Below the pieces are notes generated by a model, which was given only the letters and a program-made list of their open reading frames with translations, did no database searches and had not been told where the DNA came from. From positions 248,001 to 312,000 of the forward strand of contig NZ_VOHA01000006.1 in assembly GCF_007859315.1 (NCBI RefSeq): 64,000 bases of DNA, read 5' to 3'. Below, one piece after another: positions 18,983-28,082 of this stretch. This stretch comes from Reyranella sp. CPCC 100927. Its GTDB lineage: Bacteria; Pseudomonadota; Alphaproteobacteria; Reyranellales; Reyranellaceae. The position numbers and the translations under genes are program-made. Within the stretch, counting starts at the first letter, position 1. Each line of letters begins with the position of its first letter.

Positions 18983-19017
18983 CCTGGGAGCGCGGACGAG
19001 ACGCCCGCGCTCCCAGG
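18983..19017 (+). repeat. Palindromic hairpin overlapping the ribosome site of the cytochrome c gene
   Basis: CCTGGGAGCGCGG (18983-18995) pairs perfectly with CCGCGCTCCCAGG (19005-19017). The AGGAGAGG ribosome site of the next gene begins at 19015, inside the 3' arm, so folding would partly hide it. The sequence belongs to the CTGGGAGCGCG palindrome family found at 25413 and 27602. Confidence 0.75.
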
Positions 19018-19030
19018 AGAGGATCACACC

Positions 19031-19393
19031 ATGGATACGCTGCTTGCCTGCGCCATCGTGGCGGTCTGTATCGGGCCGCAGGTGGCGGCCATCGACCCCA
19101 ACCGGGGCAAGGACCTGTGGGAAGCCAAGTGCATCGGCTGCCATTCGCTCGATGCCAACCGTGTCGGGCCGCTGCATCGTGGCGTGTTCGGTCGCAAGGC
19201 GGGTACGGCGCCGGGCTTCAGCTATTCCGCCGCGGTCCGCAATGCCGGGTTCGTCTGGGATGAAGCCAGGCTCGAACAGTGGCTGGCCGGTCCGGCCAGG
19301 TTCCTGCCGGGCAGTCGCATGGGCTTCTCGGTGGCCGATCCCGCCGACCGGGCCGACATCATCGCCTATCTCAAGAGCGTGCCGGCCCGTTGA
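19031..19393 (+). CDS. Small periplasmic class I cytochrome c
   Basis: A 120-residue monohaem cytochrome c. Residues 1-20 form a signal peptide (cut after VAA). The haem-binding motif CIGCH lies at about residues 35-39, and the distal Met is in LPGSRMGFSV. Size and the WLAGPARFLPGSRM pattern match mitochondrial-type/c2-like electron carriers. ATG at 19031 follows AGGAGAGG. It follows a ferritin-like lipoprotein gene in the same direction; its ribosome site is partly covered by a hairpin, which could limit translation. Confidence 0.92.
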   Translation: MDTLLACAIVAVCIGPQVAAIDPNRGKDLWEAKCIGCHSLDANRVGPLHRGVFGRKAGTAPGFSYSAAVRNAGFVWDEARLEQWLAGPARFLPGSRMGFSVADPADRADIIAYLKSVPAR

Positions 19394-19509
19394 CGGCCGG
19401 CACCGCGTTGTCGTCCGTCCACCTTCTCTTCGCAGGACGGATGGCGGCGCCGGGCGGCGAGCGAACGCCCCCAGTCCGCGGCTCGTCGCCCGGCGTTCCG
19501 GCCGGCAAC

Positions 19510-19857
19510 TCAGATCATCGCGACGACCAGTACGCTGGCCGCGATGAGCAGGAAAACGACCAGCAGGGGCAGGCACGCCAGCCAGCGCGTGCCGAGCGGC
19601 AGCGTGTCCCAGTGGCGGAAGCCCAGGACGAAGGCCCACACGGCCGTCGCGAAGCCGCAGAGCCAGAAGAGCAGTGCCAATGCGCTGCCGGCCTGACCCT
19701 CGGCGCCGGTGCCGAGGCTGGCGCTGATGATCGCGACGGGAACCGACGCGACAAAGAGGGCGACCGACCAGACCGCGACATTGCGGACCCGTCGCGCGCG
19801 GCCGCCCGTGGTGCCGCGGAACGCGCCGCCCGAAGGCGGCGCGCCGGCATCAGCCAC
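19510..19857 (-). CDS. Small hypothetical membrane protein
   Basis: A 115-residue protein with three hydrophobic segments (about residues 28-48, 57-79 and 92-114) and a short basic N-terminus. I do not recognise a family. Its ATG overlaps the end of the upstream aminotransferase gene by eight bases (19850-19857), which suggests translational coupling and argues that it is expressed. A long overlapping frame in another register is only a shadow of the aminotransferase. Confidence 0.6.
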   Translation of the reverse strand: MADAGAPPSGGAFRGTTGGRARRVRNVAVWSVALFVASVPVAIISASLGTGAEGQAGSALALLFWLCGFATAVWAFVLGFRHWDTLPLGTRWLACLPLLVVFLLIAASVLVVAMI

Positions 19858-21253
19858 TGAATTTGCCGGCCGTCCGCAGGTCGTCGAGGCCGGCGTCCAG
19901 CGCGCGGCGCAGGCGGCTGAACAGCTCGTCGATCTCGCCCGGCTGGATGATCAGCGGCGGGCAGATCGCGATGCGGTCGCCCATGTTGCGCACGATCAGG
20001 CCGAAATCCTGCGCCTTCTTGGCGACGACCGTGCCGGCGCTGCCGACCGGTTCGATGATGGCCTTGGTCTTCTTGTCGCCGACCAGTTCGACGGCACCGA
20101 CCATGCCGACGCCCATTGTCTCGCCGACCAGGGGATGCTCGCCCAGGGCCTTGAGATGACGCTGGAACGGTTCGGACATGCGCTGCGCGTGGCCGAACAG
20201 GTCCATTTCGTCGTAGATCTTCTGCGTTTCCAGCGCCACGGCGGCGGCCACGGGATGGCCGGAGTAGGTGAAGCCGTGGCCGAAGGTGCCGATCTTGTCG
20301 CTCTCGGTCATCAGCGCCTGGTAGACGCGGTCGTTCACCATCACGGCCGAGATCGGCAGGAACGATGCCGACAGCGCCTTGGCGCAGCTCAGGATGTCGG
20401 GCTGCAGGCCCAAGGTCTGGCAGCCCCAGACGTTGCCGGTGCGGCCGAAACCGCAGATCACCTCGTCGGCGACGAACAGCACGTCGTATTTCTTCAGCAC
20501 CGCCTGGATCTTGGCGTAGTAGGTGCGCGGCGGCACGATGACGCCGCCGGCGCCCATCACCGGCTCGCAGATCATGGCCGCGACGGTGTCGGGGCCTTCC
20601 TTGAGGATGAGCTGCTCCAGTTCCTCGGCGCAACGCGTCGCGAACTGCTCTTCGGTCTCGCCGTCCTTGGCGAACCGATAATGGTGCGGGCAGCTCGTGT
20701 GCAGGATGCCGGCGATCGGCAGGTCGAACGAGCGATGGTTGTAGGGCAGGCCGGTGAGGCTGGCCGAGGCGACCGTGACGCCGTGATAGCCCTTGATGCG
20801 GCTGATGATCTTCTTCTTCGTCGGCCGGCCCAGGGCATTGTTCATGTACCACACCATCTTGACGACGGTGTCGTTGGCTTCGGAGCCGGAGTTGGCGAAG
20901 AACACCTTCGACATCGGCACCGGCGCCATCTGCAGCAGCTTCTCGGCCAGGTTGATCGCCGGCTCGTGACTGCGATGGTTGAAGGAGTGATAGAACGGCA
21001 ACTGCTTCATCTGCTCGTAGGCGACGCGCGCCAGCCGCTCGTTGTCGAAGCCGAGCGCCGCCGACCACAGGCCGGCCAGACCCTCGATGTACTCCTTGCC
21101 GTCGTCGTCGGTCACATACACGCCCTTGCCGCGCACGATCGTCAGCGGTCCTTCGGACTCGTGCTTCTTCATGTTGGTGTAGGGGTGCAGGTGATAGGCG
21201 ATATCGCGGGCTGCGTTGGAATTGCCGCGCAGCGAGCGGGTGATCTCGTTCAT
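19850..21253 (-). CDS. Class III (omega) aminotransferase
   Basis: A 467-residue PLP-dependent aminotransferase that moves an amino group from an amine or omega-amino acid to a keto acid. ATG at 21253 follows AAAGGACC; a longer frame adds an improbable Arg/Pro leader. Family motifs are YIEGLAGLWSAALGFDN, FFANSGSEANDTVVKM (PLP phosphate site), SRIKGYHGVTVASASLTG, FVADEVICGFGRTG (Asp binding the pyridine N) and SCAKALSAS, whose Lys forms the Schiff base. It resembles putrescine/beta-alanine-pyruvate transaminases. Divergent from the oligopeptide ABC operon across a 336-base gap, so amine or peptide nitrogen use may be linked. Substrate not determinable. Confidence 0.93.
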   Translation of the reverse strand: MNEITRSLRGNSNAARDIAYHLHPYTNMKKHESEGPLTIVRGKGVYVTDDDGKEYIEGLAGLWSAALGFDNERLARVAYEQMKQLPFYHSFNHRSHEPAINLAEKLLQMAPVPMSKVFFANSGSEANDTVVKMVWYMNNALGRPTKKKIISRIKGYHGVTVASASLTGLPYNHRSFDLPIAGILHTSCPHHYRFAKDGETEEQFATRCAEELEQLILKEGPDTVAAMICEPVMGAGGVIVPPRTYYAKIQAVLKKYDVLFVADEVICGFGRTGNVWGCQTLGLQPDILSCAKALSASFLPISAVMVNDRVYQALMTESDKIGTFGHGFTYSGHPVAAAVALETQKIYDEMDLFGHAQRMSEPFQRHLKALGEHPLVGETMGVGMVGAVELVGDKKTKAIIEPVGSAGTVVAKKAQDFGLIVRNMGDRIAICPPLIIQPGEIDELFSRLRRALDAGLDDLRTAGKFSG

Positions 21254-21589
21254 GGCGCCTGGTCCTTTCTGGCGAGGGCGTGCCGCATGCATCTGAAATG
21301 ACGCGCCGATGCTACCGTCGCGCGCTTCACCGTGTCCACCAGAGCCCGTTCATGTGTGCTGCGCGTTCGCCTCCTGCTGGGCGTGAACGGCATCGTTGTC
21401 CAGGTGTCCAACGGACGGGAATGGTTGTTCACTAATTGTACGCGACGTTTCCGCCGCGATTCCAACAGCTTGTCTTCGTTCAAAGGTTGCGACCGCGCCG
21501 GTGTCAATGATTGACGTCTGCGGTGGCTCGGTGCTCTTATGATCAAAATGCGTGTCGACGCAGGGAGTCGACGTTGGGAGGAGATCGGG
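21254..21589. other. Divergent intergenic region, no gene seen
   Basis: This 336-base gap separates the divergent aminotransferase and ABC receptor genes and must contain both promoters. I see short dyads such as TGTCCAACGGACG near 21406 and GTCGAC copies near 21555-21571, but no confident promoter or operator. Short frames here lack ribosome sites. Confidence 0.5.
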
Positions 21590-23203
21590 ATGAAGGTTGA
21601 TATTCGTCGCTGGGCACTGGCCGGTACGGCGGCGCTGGCGCTGAGCCTGGGTACGGTCGCGGCCGATGCCAAGACGTTCAAGTGGGCCAATTCGGGCGAC
21701 GTCAGCTCGATGGACCCGTACTATCGCAACGAAACCTTTCTGACGACATTCCTGGAGAACATCTACGAGCCGCTGGTTCGGCGCGATAAGAAGCTGGCGC
21801 TGGAACCGGGCCTGGCGGTGAAGTGGGGGCAGACGGCGCCGACGACCTGGTTCTTCGACCTGCGCCCGGGCGTGAAGTTCCATGACGGTACGCCCTTTAC
21901 CGCCGACGACGTCATCTTCTCGTTGCACCGCGCCAGCACCGGCGGCTCCAACATGAAGGGCTACTTCACGTCGGTGAAGACGGTGCGCAAGGTCAGCGAC
22001 ATGCGGGTCGAGATCGACACGTCAGTGCCCGATCCGCTGCTCGCCATCAAGCTGGCCACCATCGCGATCATGTCCAAGACGTGGGCTGAAAAGAACAACG
22101 CCACCGTGGCGGCGGACGCGACCAAGAACGAGGAAAACTTTGCCACCCGCAATGCGATGGGCACGGGCCCCTTCATCCTGAAGGACCGCCGGGCGGGTGA
22201 AAAGACGATCCTGGTCAACAATCCCAACTGGTGGGACAAGCCGGCCCACAATCTCACCGAGGTGATCTTCACGCCCGTGGTCAACCCGGCTACCCGCGTG
22301 GCGGCACTGAAGGCCGGCGACATCGACATGATGTACGAGGTGCCGCCGCAGGACACCGAGGGCCTCAAGAAGGACGCCAACATCAAGGTGATCGAGGGGC
22401 CCGAGACCCGTATCGTCTACCTGGGCTTCGACCAGGAGCGCAACGAGCTGCTGGAGTCCAATATCAAGGGCAAGAACCCGTTCAAGGACCGCCGGGTGCG
22501 CGAGGCGTTCTACCGCTCGATCGACGTCGAGGCGATCAAGCGCACCGTGATGCGTGGCCAGTCATACCCGACCGCCCTGATGGTGGCGCCGGGCATCAAC
22601 GGTCATGTCGGCGAACTCGACAAGCGTCCGCCGATGCTGAAGACCGAAGAGGCCAAGAAGCTGCTGGCCGACGCCGGCTATCCCAACGGCTTCGAGACCG
22701 GCATGGACTGCCCGAACGATCGCTACGTCAACGACGAGAAGATCTGCCAGGCGGTCGTGGCCATGCTGGCCCGTATCGGCATCAAGGTGAACCTGCTGGC
22801 GCAGACGCGCAGCAAGTACTTCACCAAGATCCTGCGCAAGGCCGATTTCGGCCCCGGCGATACCAGCTTCTACATGCTGGGCTGGTCGCCGGCGGCGACG
22901 TATGACGTGCACAACGTGTTCGAGTCGCTGCTGCAGACGCCCAGCAAGGAGACCAAGAAGGGGGCGTTCAACGCCAGCGGCTACTCCAACAAGAAGCTCG
23001 ACGAACTGGCCGACAAGATCGAGGTCGAGACCGACAAGGCCAAGCGCGATGCCATGATCCTGGAGGCGACGCGCCTCTACACCCAGGACTACGCCTACAT
23101 CCCGCTGCACCAGCAGGCGGTGATCTGGGCCTCGCGCAAGAACATCGAGCTGCATCAACCCGCCGATAATCGCTTCCCGCTGCGTTTTGTACAGGTGAAG
23201 TGA
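21590..23203 (+). CDS. ABC transporter substrate-binding protein, dipeptide/oligopeptide type (DppA/OppA-like)
   Basis: A 537-residue periplasmic solute-binding protein of SBP family 5. ATG at 21590 follows GGGAGGAG. A signal peptide (residues about 1-27, ending AADA) precedes the mature protein. Family motifs are SGDVSSMDPYYRNETFL, LRPGVKFHDGTPFTADDVIF, MGTGPFILKDRRAGEKTILV, KGKNPFKDRRVREAFYRSID, and LADAGYPNGFETGMDCPN. It opens a five-gene operon (receptor, two permeases, two ATPases). A 183-bp palindromic element separates it from the first permease gene, a position where such elements often stabilise the receptor mRNA. Confidence 0.95.
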   Translation: MKVDIRRWALAGTAALALSLGTVAADAKTFKWANSGDVSSMDPYYRNETFLTTFLENIYEPLVRRDKKLALEPGLAVKWGQTAPTTWFFDLRPGVKFHDGTPFTADDVIFSLHRASTGGSNMKGYFTSVKTVRKVSDMRVEIDTSVPDPLLAIKLATIAIMSKTWAEKNNATVAADATKNEENFATRNAMGTGPFILKDRRAGEKTILVNNPNWWDKPAHNLTEVIFTPVVNPATRVAALKAGDIDMMYEVPPQDTEGLKKDANIKVIEGPETRIVYLGFDQERNELLESNIKGKNPFKDRRVREAFYRSIDVEAIKRTVMRGQSYPTALMVAPGINGHVGELDKRPPMLKTEEAKKLLADAGYPNGFETGMDCPNDRYVNDEKICQAVVAMLARIGIKVNLLAQTRSKYFTKILRKADFGPGDTSFYMLGWSPAATYDVHNVFESLLQTPSKETKKGAFNASGYSNKKLDELADKIEVETDKAKRDAMILEATRLYTQDYAYIPLHQQAVIWASRKNIELHQPADNRFPLRFVQVK

Positions 23204-23253
23204 ACGTGCTCCGGGCCTGTTGCCCGGGCCCGACGCGTGGCATGCTGATTGCT

Positions 23254-23436
23254 CCTCTCCGCCCACGCAGTGGGGGGAGAGGGAGGGGCCCATCGCGTCA
23301 GCGATGGGAGGGTGAGGTGGGCGTTGAAGACGAACGTGATCTCGTCAGAGAAACGGCGCCTGTCCTGACGACCCACCTCACCCTCCCACGCTGCGCGTGG
23401 GCCCCTCCCTCTCCCCCCGCGGCGCGGGCGGAGAGG
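23254..23436. repeat. Long palindromic element (CTCTCCGCCC family), copy 1
   Basis: Blocks CCTCTCCGCCC, GGGGGGAGAGGGAGGGGCCC and GGGAGGGTGAGGTGGG in the left half recur as exact inverse complements in the right half, separated by short variable loops, giving a nearly 80-bp interrupted hairpin arm on each side. The same blocks with different loops occur at 44356-44541. It lies in the 264-base gap between the ABC receptor and permease genes. Confidence 0.9.
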
Positions 23437-23467
23437 GGATCTCATCCTCGCTAAGTCCGTCGTTCGC

Positions 23468-24460
23468 ATGCTCGCATTCATCCTTCGCCGCCTGGCCCAA
23501 TCGATCGCCGTGCTGCTCGCGGTGGGTTTGGTGGCGTTCGCGCTGTTCCACTATATCGGCGACCCGATCAACGCCATGGTCGGTCAGGACACCTCGATGC
23601 AGGAGCGCGAGGAGCTGCGCGAGAAACTGGGTCTCAATGATCCGGCACCGCTGCAGTTCGCCCGCTTCATCGTCAACAGCGTCCAGGGCAAGTTCGGTCT
23701 CAGCTACCGCACGTCCGAGCCGGTCGGCCGCATGATCCTGGAACGCCTGCCGGCAACCCTGGAGCTGGCCTTCTGCGCGGCCGTGTTCGCGATGGGCGTC
23801 GGCGTGCCGATGGGGGTGTGGACCGGCCTCTATCCCAGGCATTGGACCAGCCGCTTCCTGCAGGCGGCATCGCTGATCGGCGTATCGCTGCCCACCTTCC
23901 TGATCGGCATCCTGCTGATTATGATCTTTGCCGTCATCCTGGGCCTGCTGCCCTCGTTCGGGCGCGGCAACACCGTGCAACTGGGCTGGTGGACCTCGGG
24001 CTTCTTCACCTTCTCGGGCCTGAAGGCGCTGATCCTGCCGTCGATCACGCTGGGACTGTTCCAGCTCACCCTGATCATGCGGCTGGTGCGCTCGGAGATG
24101 CTCGAGGTGATGCGCACCGACTACATCAAGTTCGCGCGCGCCCGCGGGCTCTCCAACCGCGCCGTCAATTTCGGTCACGCGCTGAAGAACACGCTGGTGC
24201 CGGTGATCACCATCGCCGGCCTGCAGCTGGGGGCGATCATCGCCTTCTCCATCGTCACCGAGACGGTGTTCAGCTGGCCGGGCATGGGCCAGCTGTTCGT
24301 ACAGTCCGTGCAGTTCGCCGACATTCCGGTCATGGCGGCCTACCTGTTGCTGGTGGCGTTCTTCTTCGTCGTGATCAACCTGGTGGTCGATCTGCTGTAC
24401 TACGCCGTCGACCCGCGGTTGCGTGGCGGCATGACAACCGCGTCGGCTCGGGGACACTGA
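23468..24460 (+). CDS. ABC transporter permease, DppB/OppB-like
   Basis: A 330-residue inner-membrane permease of the dipeptide/oligopeptide class with six transmembrane helices. The N-terminus MLAFILRRLAQSIAVLLAVG is typical, as are IGDPINAMVGQDTSMQEREE and LREKLGLNDPAP. The EAA-loop region reads MLEVMRTDYIKFARARGLSN (about residues 215-235) and contacts the ATPase. Its TGA stop overlaps the next permease ATG by one base, so the two are coupled. It lies second in the five-gene operon after a palindromic element. Confidence 0.95.
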   Translation: MLAFILRRLAQSIAVLLAVGLVAFALFHYIGDPINAMVGQDTSMQEREELREKLGLNDPAPLQFARFIVNSVQGKFGLSYRTSEPVGRMILERLPATLELAFCAAVFAMGVGVPMGVWTGLYPRHWTSRFLQAASLIGVSLPTFLIGILLIMIFAVILGLLPSFGRGNTVQLGWWTSGFFTFSGLKALILPSITLGLFQLTLIMRLVRSEMLEVMRTDYIKFARARGLSNRAVNFGHALKNTLVPVITIAGLQLGAIIAFSIVTETVFSWPGMGQLFVQSVQFADIPVMAAYLLLVAFFFVVINLVVDLLYYAVDPRLRGGMTTASARGH

Positions 24461-25386
24461 TGGCCTTCGTCGACCTCATGCGGCGTGCCGCCGACAGCGA
24501 CATCTGGTACAGCTTCAAGTCGTCGCACGTCGTGGTGGTGGCCACGGTCGTGACCCTGTTCATCTTCGCCATGGCATTCCTGGCGCCGATCCTGGCGCCG
24601 CACACGCCGTTCGATCCGGCGACGCTCAGCCTGTCGGATGCGCTGAAACCGCCGGTGCTGACAGGCGAGGACGGCGCCGACTGGGCCTTCCCCCTGGGCA
24701 CCGACGAGCAGGGCCGTGACGTGCTGTCCTCGATCATGTACGGCACGCGCCTGTCGCTGGTGGTGGGTATCCTGGCGACGATCTTCTCCATGGTGCTGGG
24801 CATCGCGCTGGGCCTGATCAGCGGCTATGTCGGCGGCGGCGTCGATGCCTTCATCATGCGGCTGGCCGACGTGCAGCTGACCTTTCCGGCGCTGCTGGTG
24901 GCGCTGCTGATCGATGGCGTCGTGCGGGGCCTGATCTCGGTGCAGCGCCACGACGAGATCGCGCTCTATGTCATCATCGGTGCCATCGGGCTCAGTTTCT
25001 GGGTGCAGTATGCGCGCACGGTGCGCGGCTCGGTGCTGGTGGAGAAGAGCAAGGAATACGTGCAGGCAGCGCGCGTGATCGGCCTGTCGCCGGTGCTGAT
25101 CATGATCCGCCACGTGCTGCCCAACGTGATGGGTCCGGTCCTGGTGATCGCCACCATCAATATCGGACTGGCCGTGCTGACCGAGGCGACCCTGTCGTTC
25201 CTGGGCGTCGGCCTGCCGTCGACGCAGCCGTCGCTGGGCACGCTGATCCGGCTGGGCCAGGAGGTGCTGCTGTCCGGCACGTGGTGGATCGTGATCTTCC
25301 CCGGCGTCACGCTCGCCATCCTGGTGGTTGCCGTGAACCTGATGGGCGACTGGCTGCGCGACGCGCTGAATCCCAAGCTGCGATGA
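24460..25386 (+). CDS. ABC transporter permease, DppC/OppC-like
   Basis: A 308-residue inner-membrane permease. ATG at 24460 overlaps the stop of the upstream permease. An N-terminal OppC-type transmembrane segment is followed by FPLGTDEQGRDVLSSIMYGT, the family signature, and by the EAA-like loop KSKEYVQAARVIGLSPVLIM near residues 190-215. The end DWLRDALNPKLR is the classic DppC terminus. It pairs with the DppB-like protein to form the membrane channel. A 27-bp inverted repeat element lies between it and the first ATPase gene. Confidence 0.95.
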   Translation: MAFVDLMRRAADSDIWYSFKSSHVVVVATVVTLFIFAMAFLAPILAPHTPFDPATLSLSDALKPPVLTGEDGADWAFPLGTDEQGRDVLSSIMYGTRLSLVVGILATIFSMVLGIALGLISGYVGGGVDAFIMRLADVQLTFPALLVALLIDGVVRGLISVQRHDEIALYVIIGAIGLSFWVQYARTVRGSVLVEKSKEYVQAARVIGLSPVLIMIRHVLPNVMGPVLVIATINIGLAVLTEATLSFLGVGLPSTQPSLGTLIRLGQEVLLSGTWWIVIFPGVTLAILVVAVNLMGDWLRDALNPKLR

Positions 25387-25412
25387 GGATGAGTGGCGCA
25401 TGACATGCGTTT

Positions 25413-25500
25413 TCCTGGGAGCGCGGGCGTCCCGCCCGCTCATGTCGGGCGAAAGCGAGGCTTTCACCTTGATGCGGGCGGGACGCCCGCGCTCCCAGGA
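25413..25500. repeat. Palindromic element with 27-bp perfect arms (CTGGGAGCGCG family)
   Basis: Arms 25413-25439 and 25474-25500 are perfect inverted repeats; the 34-base centre carries an inner hairpin GAAAGC/GCTTTC. It lies between the permease and ATPase genes of the ABC operon. The centre (GGCTTTCACCTTGATG) resembles that of the 18072-18201 element, and the arm sequence recurs at 18983 and 27602. Confidence 0.9.
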
Positions 25501-25524
25501 CGCCTCGACACGAGAAGGTGAGGC

Positions 25525-26530
25525 ATGACAGGCGCCAATGCACCGCTGCTGGAAGTGAGGCACTTGAGGGTCGAGTTCCCGACCCGCCGCGGTACCCTGG
25601 TCGCCGTCGATGATGTCTCTTTTGATCTGGCGCCCGGCGAGGTCCTGGGCGTGGTGGGCGAGTCGGGCGCCGGCAAGTCGCTGACCGGCGCCGCCATCAT
25701 CGGGCTGCTCGAGCCGCCGGGGCGGATCGCCGCGGGCGAGATCCGCCTGGAAGGCGAGCGCATCGACAACCTGCCGTACGAGAAGATGCGGCGCATCCGC
25801 GGCGCCAAGATCGGCGCCATCTTCCAGGACCCGTTGACCAGTCTCAACCCGCTCTACGGCATCGGCCGCCAGCTGATCGAGACCATCCAGACCCACCTGC
25901 CGCTGTCGGCGCAGGCGGCGCGGGCACGCGCCATCGAGCTCCTCAAGGAGGTCGGTATCCCGGGCGCCGAGACGCGCATCGACCACTACCCGCACCAGTT
26001 CTCCGGCGGCATGCGCCAGCGGGTCGTGATCGCGCTGGCGCTGTGCGCCAACCCGCGGCTGATCGTGGCCGACGAGCCGACCACGGCGCTCGATGTGTCG
26101 ATCCAGGCCCAGATCATCGCCTTGCTGAAGAAGCTCTGCCGCGAGCACCGCACCGCGGTGATGCTGGTGACGCACGACATGGGCGTGATCGCCGAGACCG
26201 CCGACCGCGTGGCGGTGATGTATGCCGGCCGCCTGGCCGAGATCGGCCCGGTGCGCGACGTGGTGAAGAACGCCGCCCATCCCTACACACGCGGCCTGAT
26301 GGGCTCGATTCCCTCGATCGGCGAGCGCGGCCACCGGTTGACCCAGATCGAGGGCTCGATGCCGCGGCTGACCGAGATCCCCAAGGGCTGCGCGTTCAAC
26401 CCGCGCTGCCCTGATAGGGGCGACCGCTGTACCCGCGAGCGGCCGGAGTTGATGCCGGCGCCCACCACGCAAGCGGCGTGCTGGCAGTACGACCCTGCCG
26501 GCGTCGGCACCAAGGCACGGGAGACCGTCG

Positions 26531-26538
<8 letters not shown>
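25525..26538 (+). CDS. ABC transporter ATP-binding protein, DppD/OppD-like
   Basis: A 337-residue cytoplasmic ATPase that powers the peptide transporter. Walker A GESGAGKS (about residues 49-56), Q-loop FQDPLTSLNP, signature FSGGMRQRV, Walker B LIVADEPTTALD and the switch VTHDMG are all present. The C-terminal oligopeptide extension carries CAFNPRCPDRGDRC, a Cys motif that binds an iron-sulfur cluster in some DppD proteins. ATG at 25525 follows GAAGGTGAGG. It overlaps the next ATPase gene by eight bases. Confidence 0.96.
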
Positions 26539-27598
<1,060 letters not shown>

Positions 27599-27601
27599 AC
27601 C

Positions 27602-27627
27602 CCTGGGAGCGCGGGCGTCCCGCCCGC
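27602..27627 (+). repeat. Half copy of the CTGGGAGCGCG palindromic element
   Basis: These 26 bases match the left arm of the element at 25413-25439 exactly, but the right arm is absent; unrelated AT-richer sequence follows. This looks like a decayed or truncated copy at the end of the ABC operon. Confidence 0.75.
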
Positions 27628-27676
27628 ATCATCTGTGTGTCGCGCCGAGTAGCCACAAACAAAAAATAAGTCTCGT

Positions 27677-27922
27677 TCAGCTGGGGCTGGGCGTCTTGGC
27701 GCGCGTGTTGACGGCTTCGACGAACGCATCGTCCCATGGCGGTCCGGTGAGGAGGTCGTCAACCAGGGTCGGCCGGCCGGCGCGCAGGGCGTCGTAGTCC
27801 TCCGCTGAGAGAACGACAGCGGCGCGTTCGCCGCGCACGGTGACGGTCTGCGGGCCATTGGCGCGCGCTTGTTGGACGACCTTGGAGAAGCGATTCTTGG
27901 CGTCCTGAATTTGCCATTTCAT
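27677..27922 (-). CDS. Phd/YefM-family antitoxin, apparently orphan
   Basis: An 81-residue antitoxin-like protein. The N-terminal DNA-binding half reads MKWQIQDAKNRFSKVVQQAR and TVTVRGERAAVVLSAEDYDA, standard for Phd/YefM; the C-terminal tail (LLTGPPWDDAFVEAVNTRAK) would neutralise a toxin. The toxin gene normally follows directly, but downstream on this strand there is only a 78-base gap with a half-palindrome and then the convergent ATPase gene; upstream there is none either. It is thus an orphan antitoxin or a solitary regulator. No ribosome site is obvious before the ATG. Confidence 0.8.
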   Translation of the reverse strand: MKWQIQDAKNRFSKVVQQARANGPQTVTVRGERAAVVLSAEDYDALRAGRPTLVDDLLTGPPWDDAFVEAVNTRAKTPSPS

Positions 27923-28082
27923 GGGTTACGTCCTAGCGAAACAGCCTGGCTAGATATGCGGTCCGAGTGTGTGTCACCGGGCGGGAGCCGAGGCGACATC
28001 AGGGGCCACGCCGCGCCGCGTCTCTGCCGATCGATGTCGAAACGATCTACACTCGGCCTGCTGCCGTGAGGAGGAAACCACC

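Noticed and set aside
27602..27676. Toxin gene next to the Phd/YefM antitoxin
   Set aside because: Only 78 bases separate it from the convergent ATPase gene, and they hold a half palindrome, not a coding frame.
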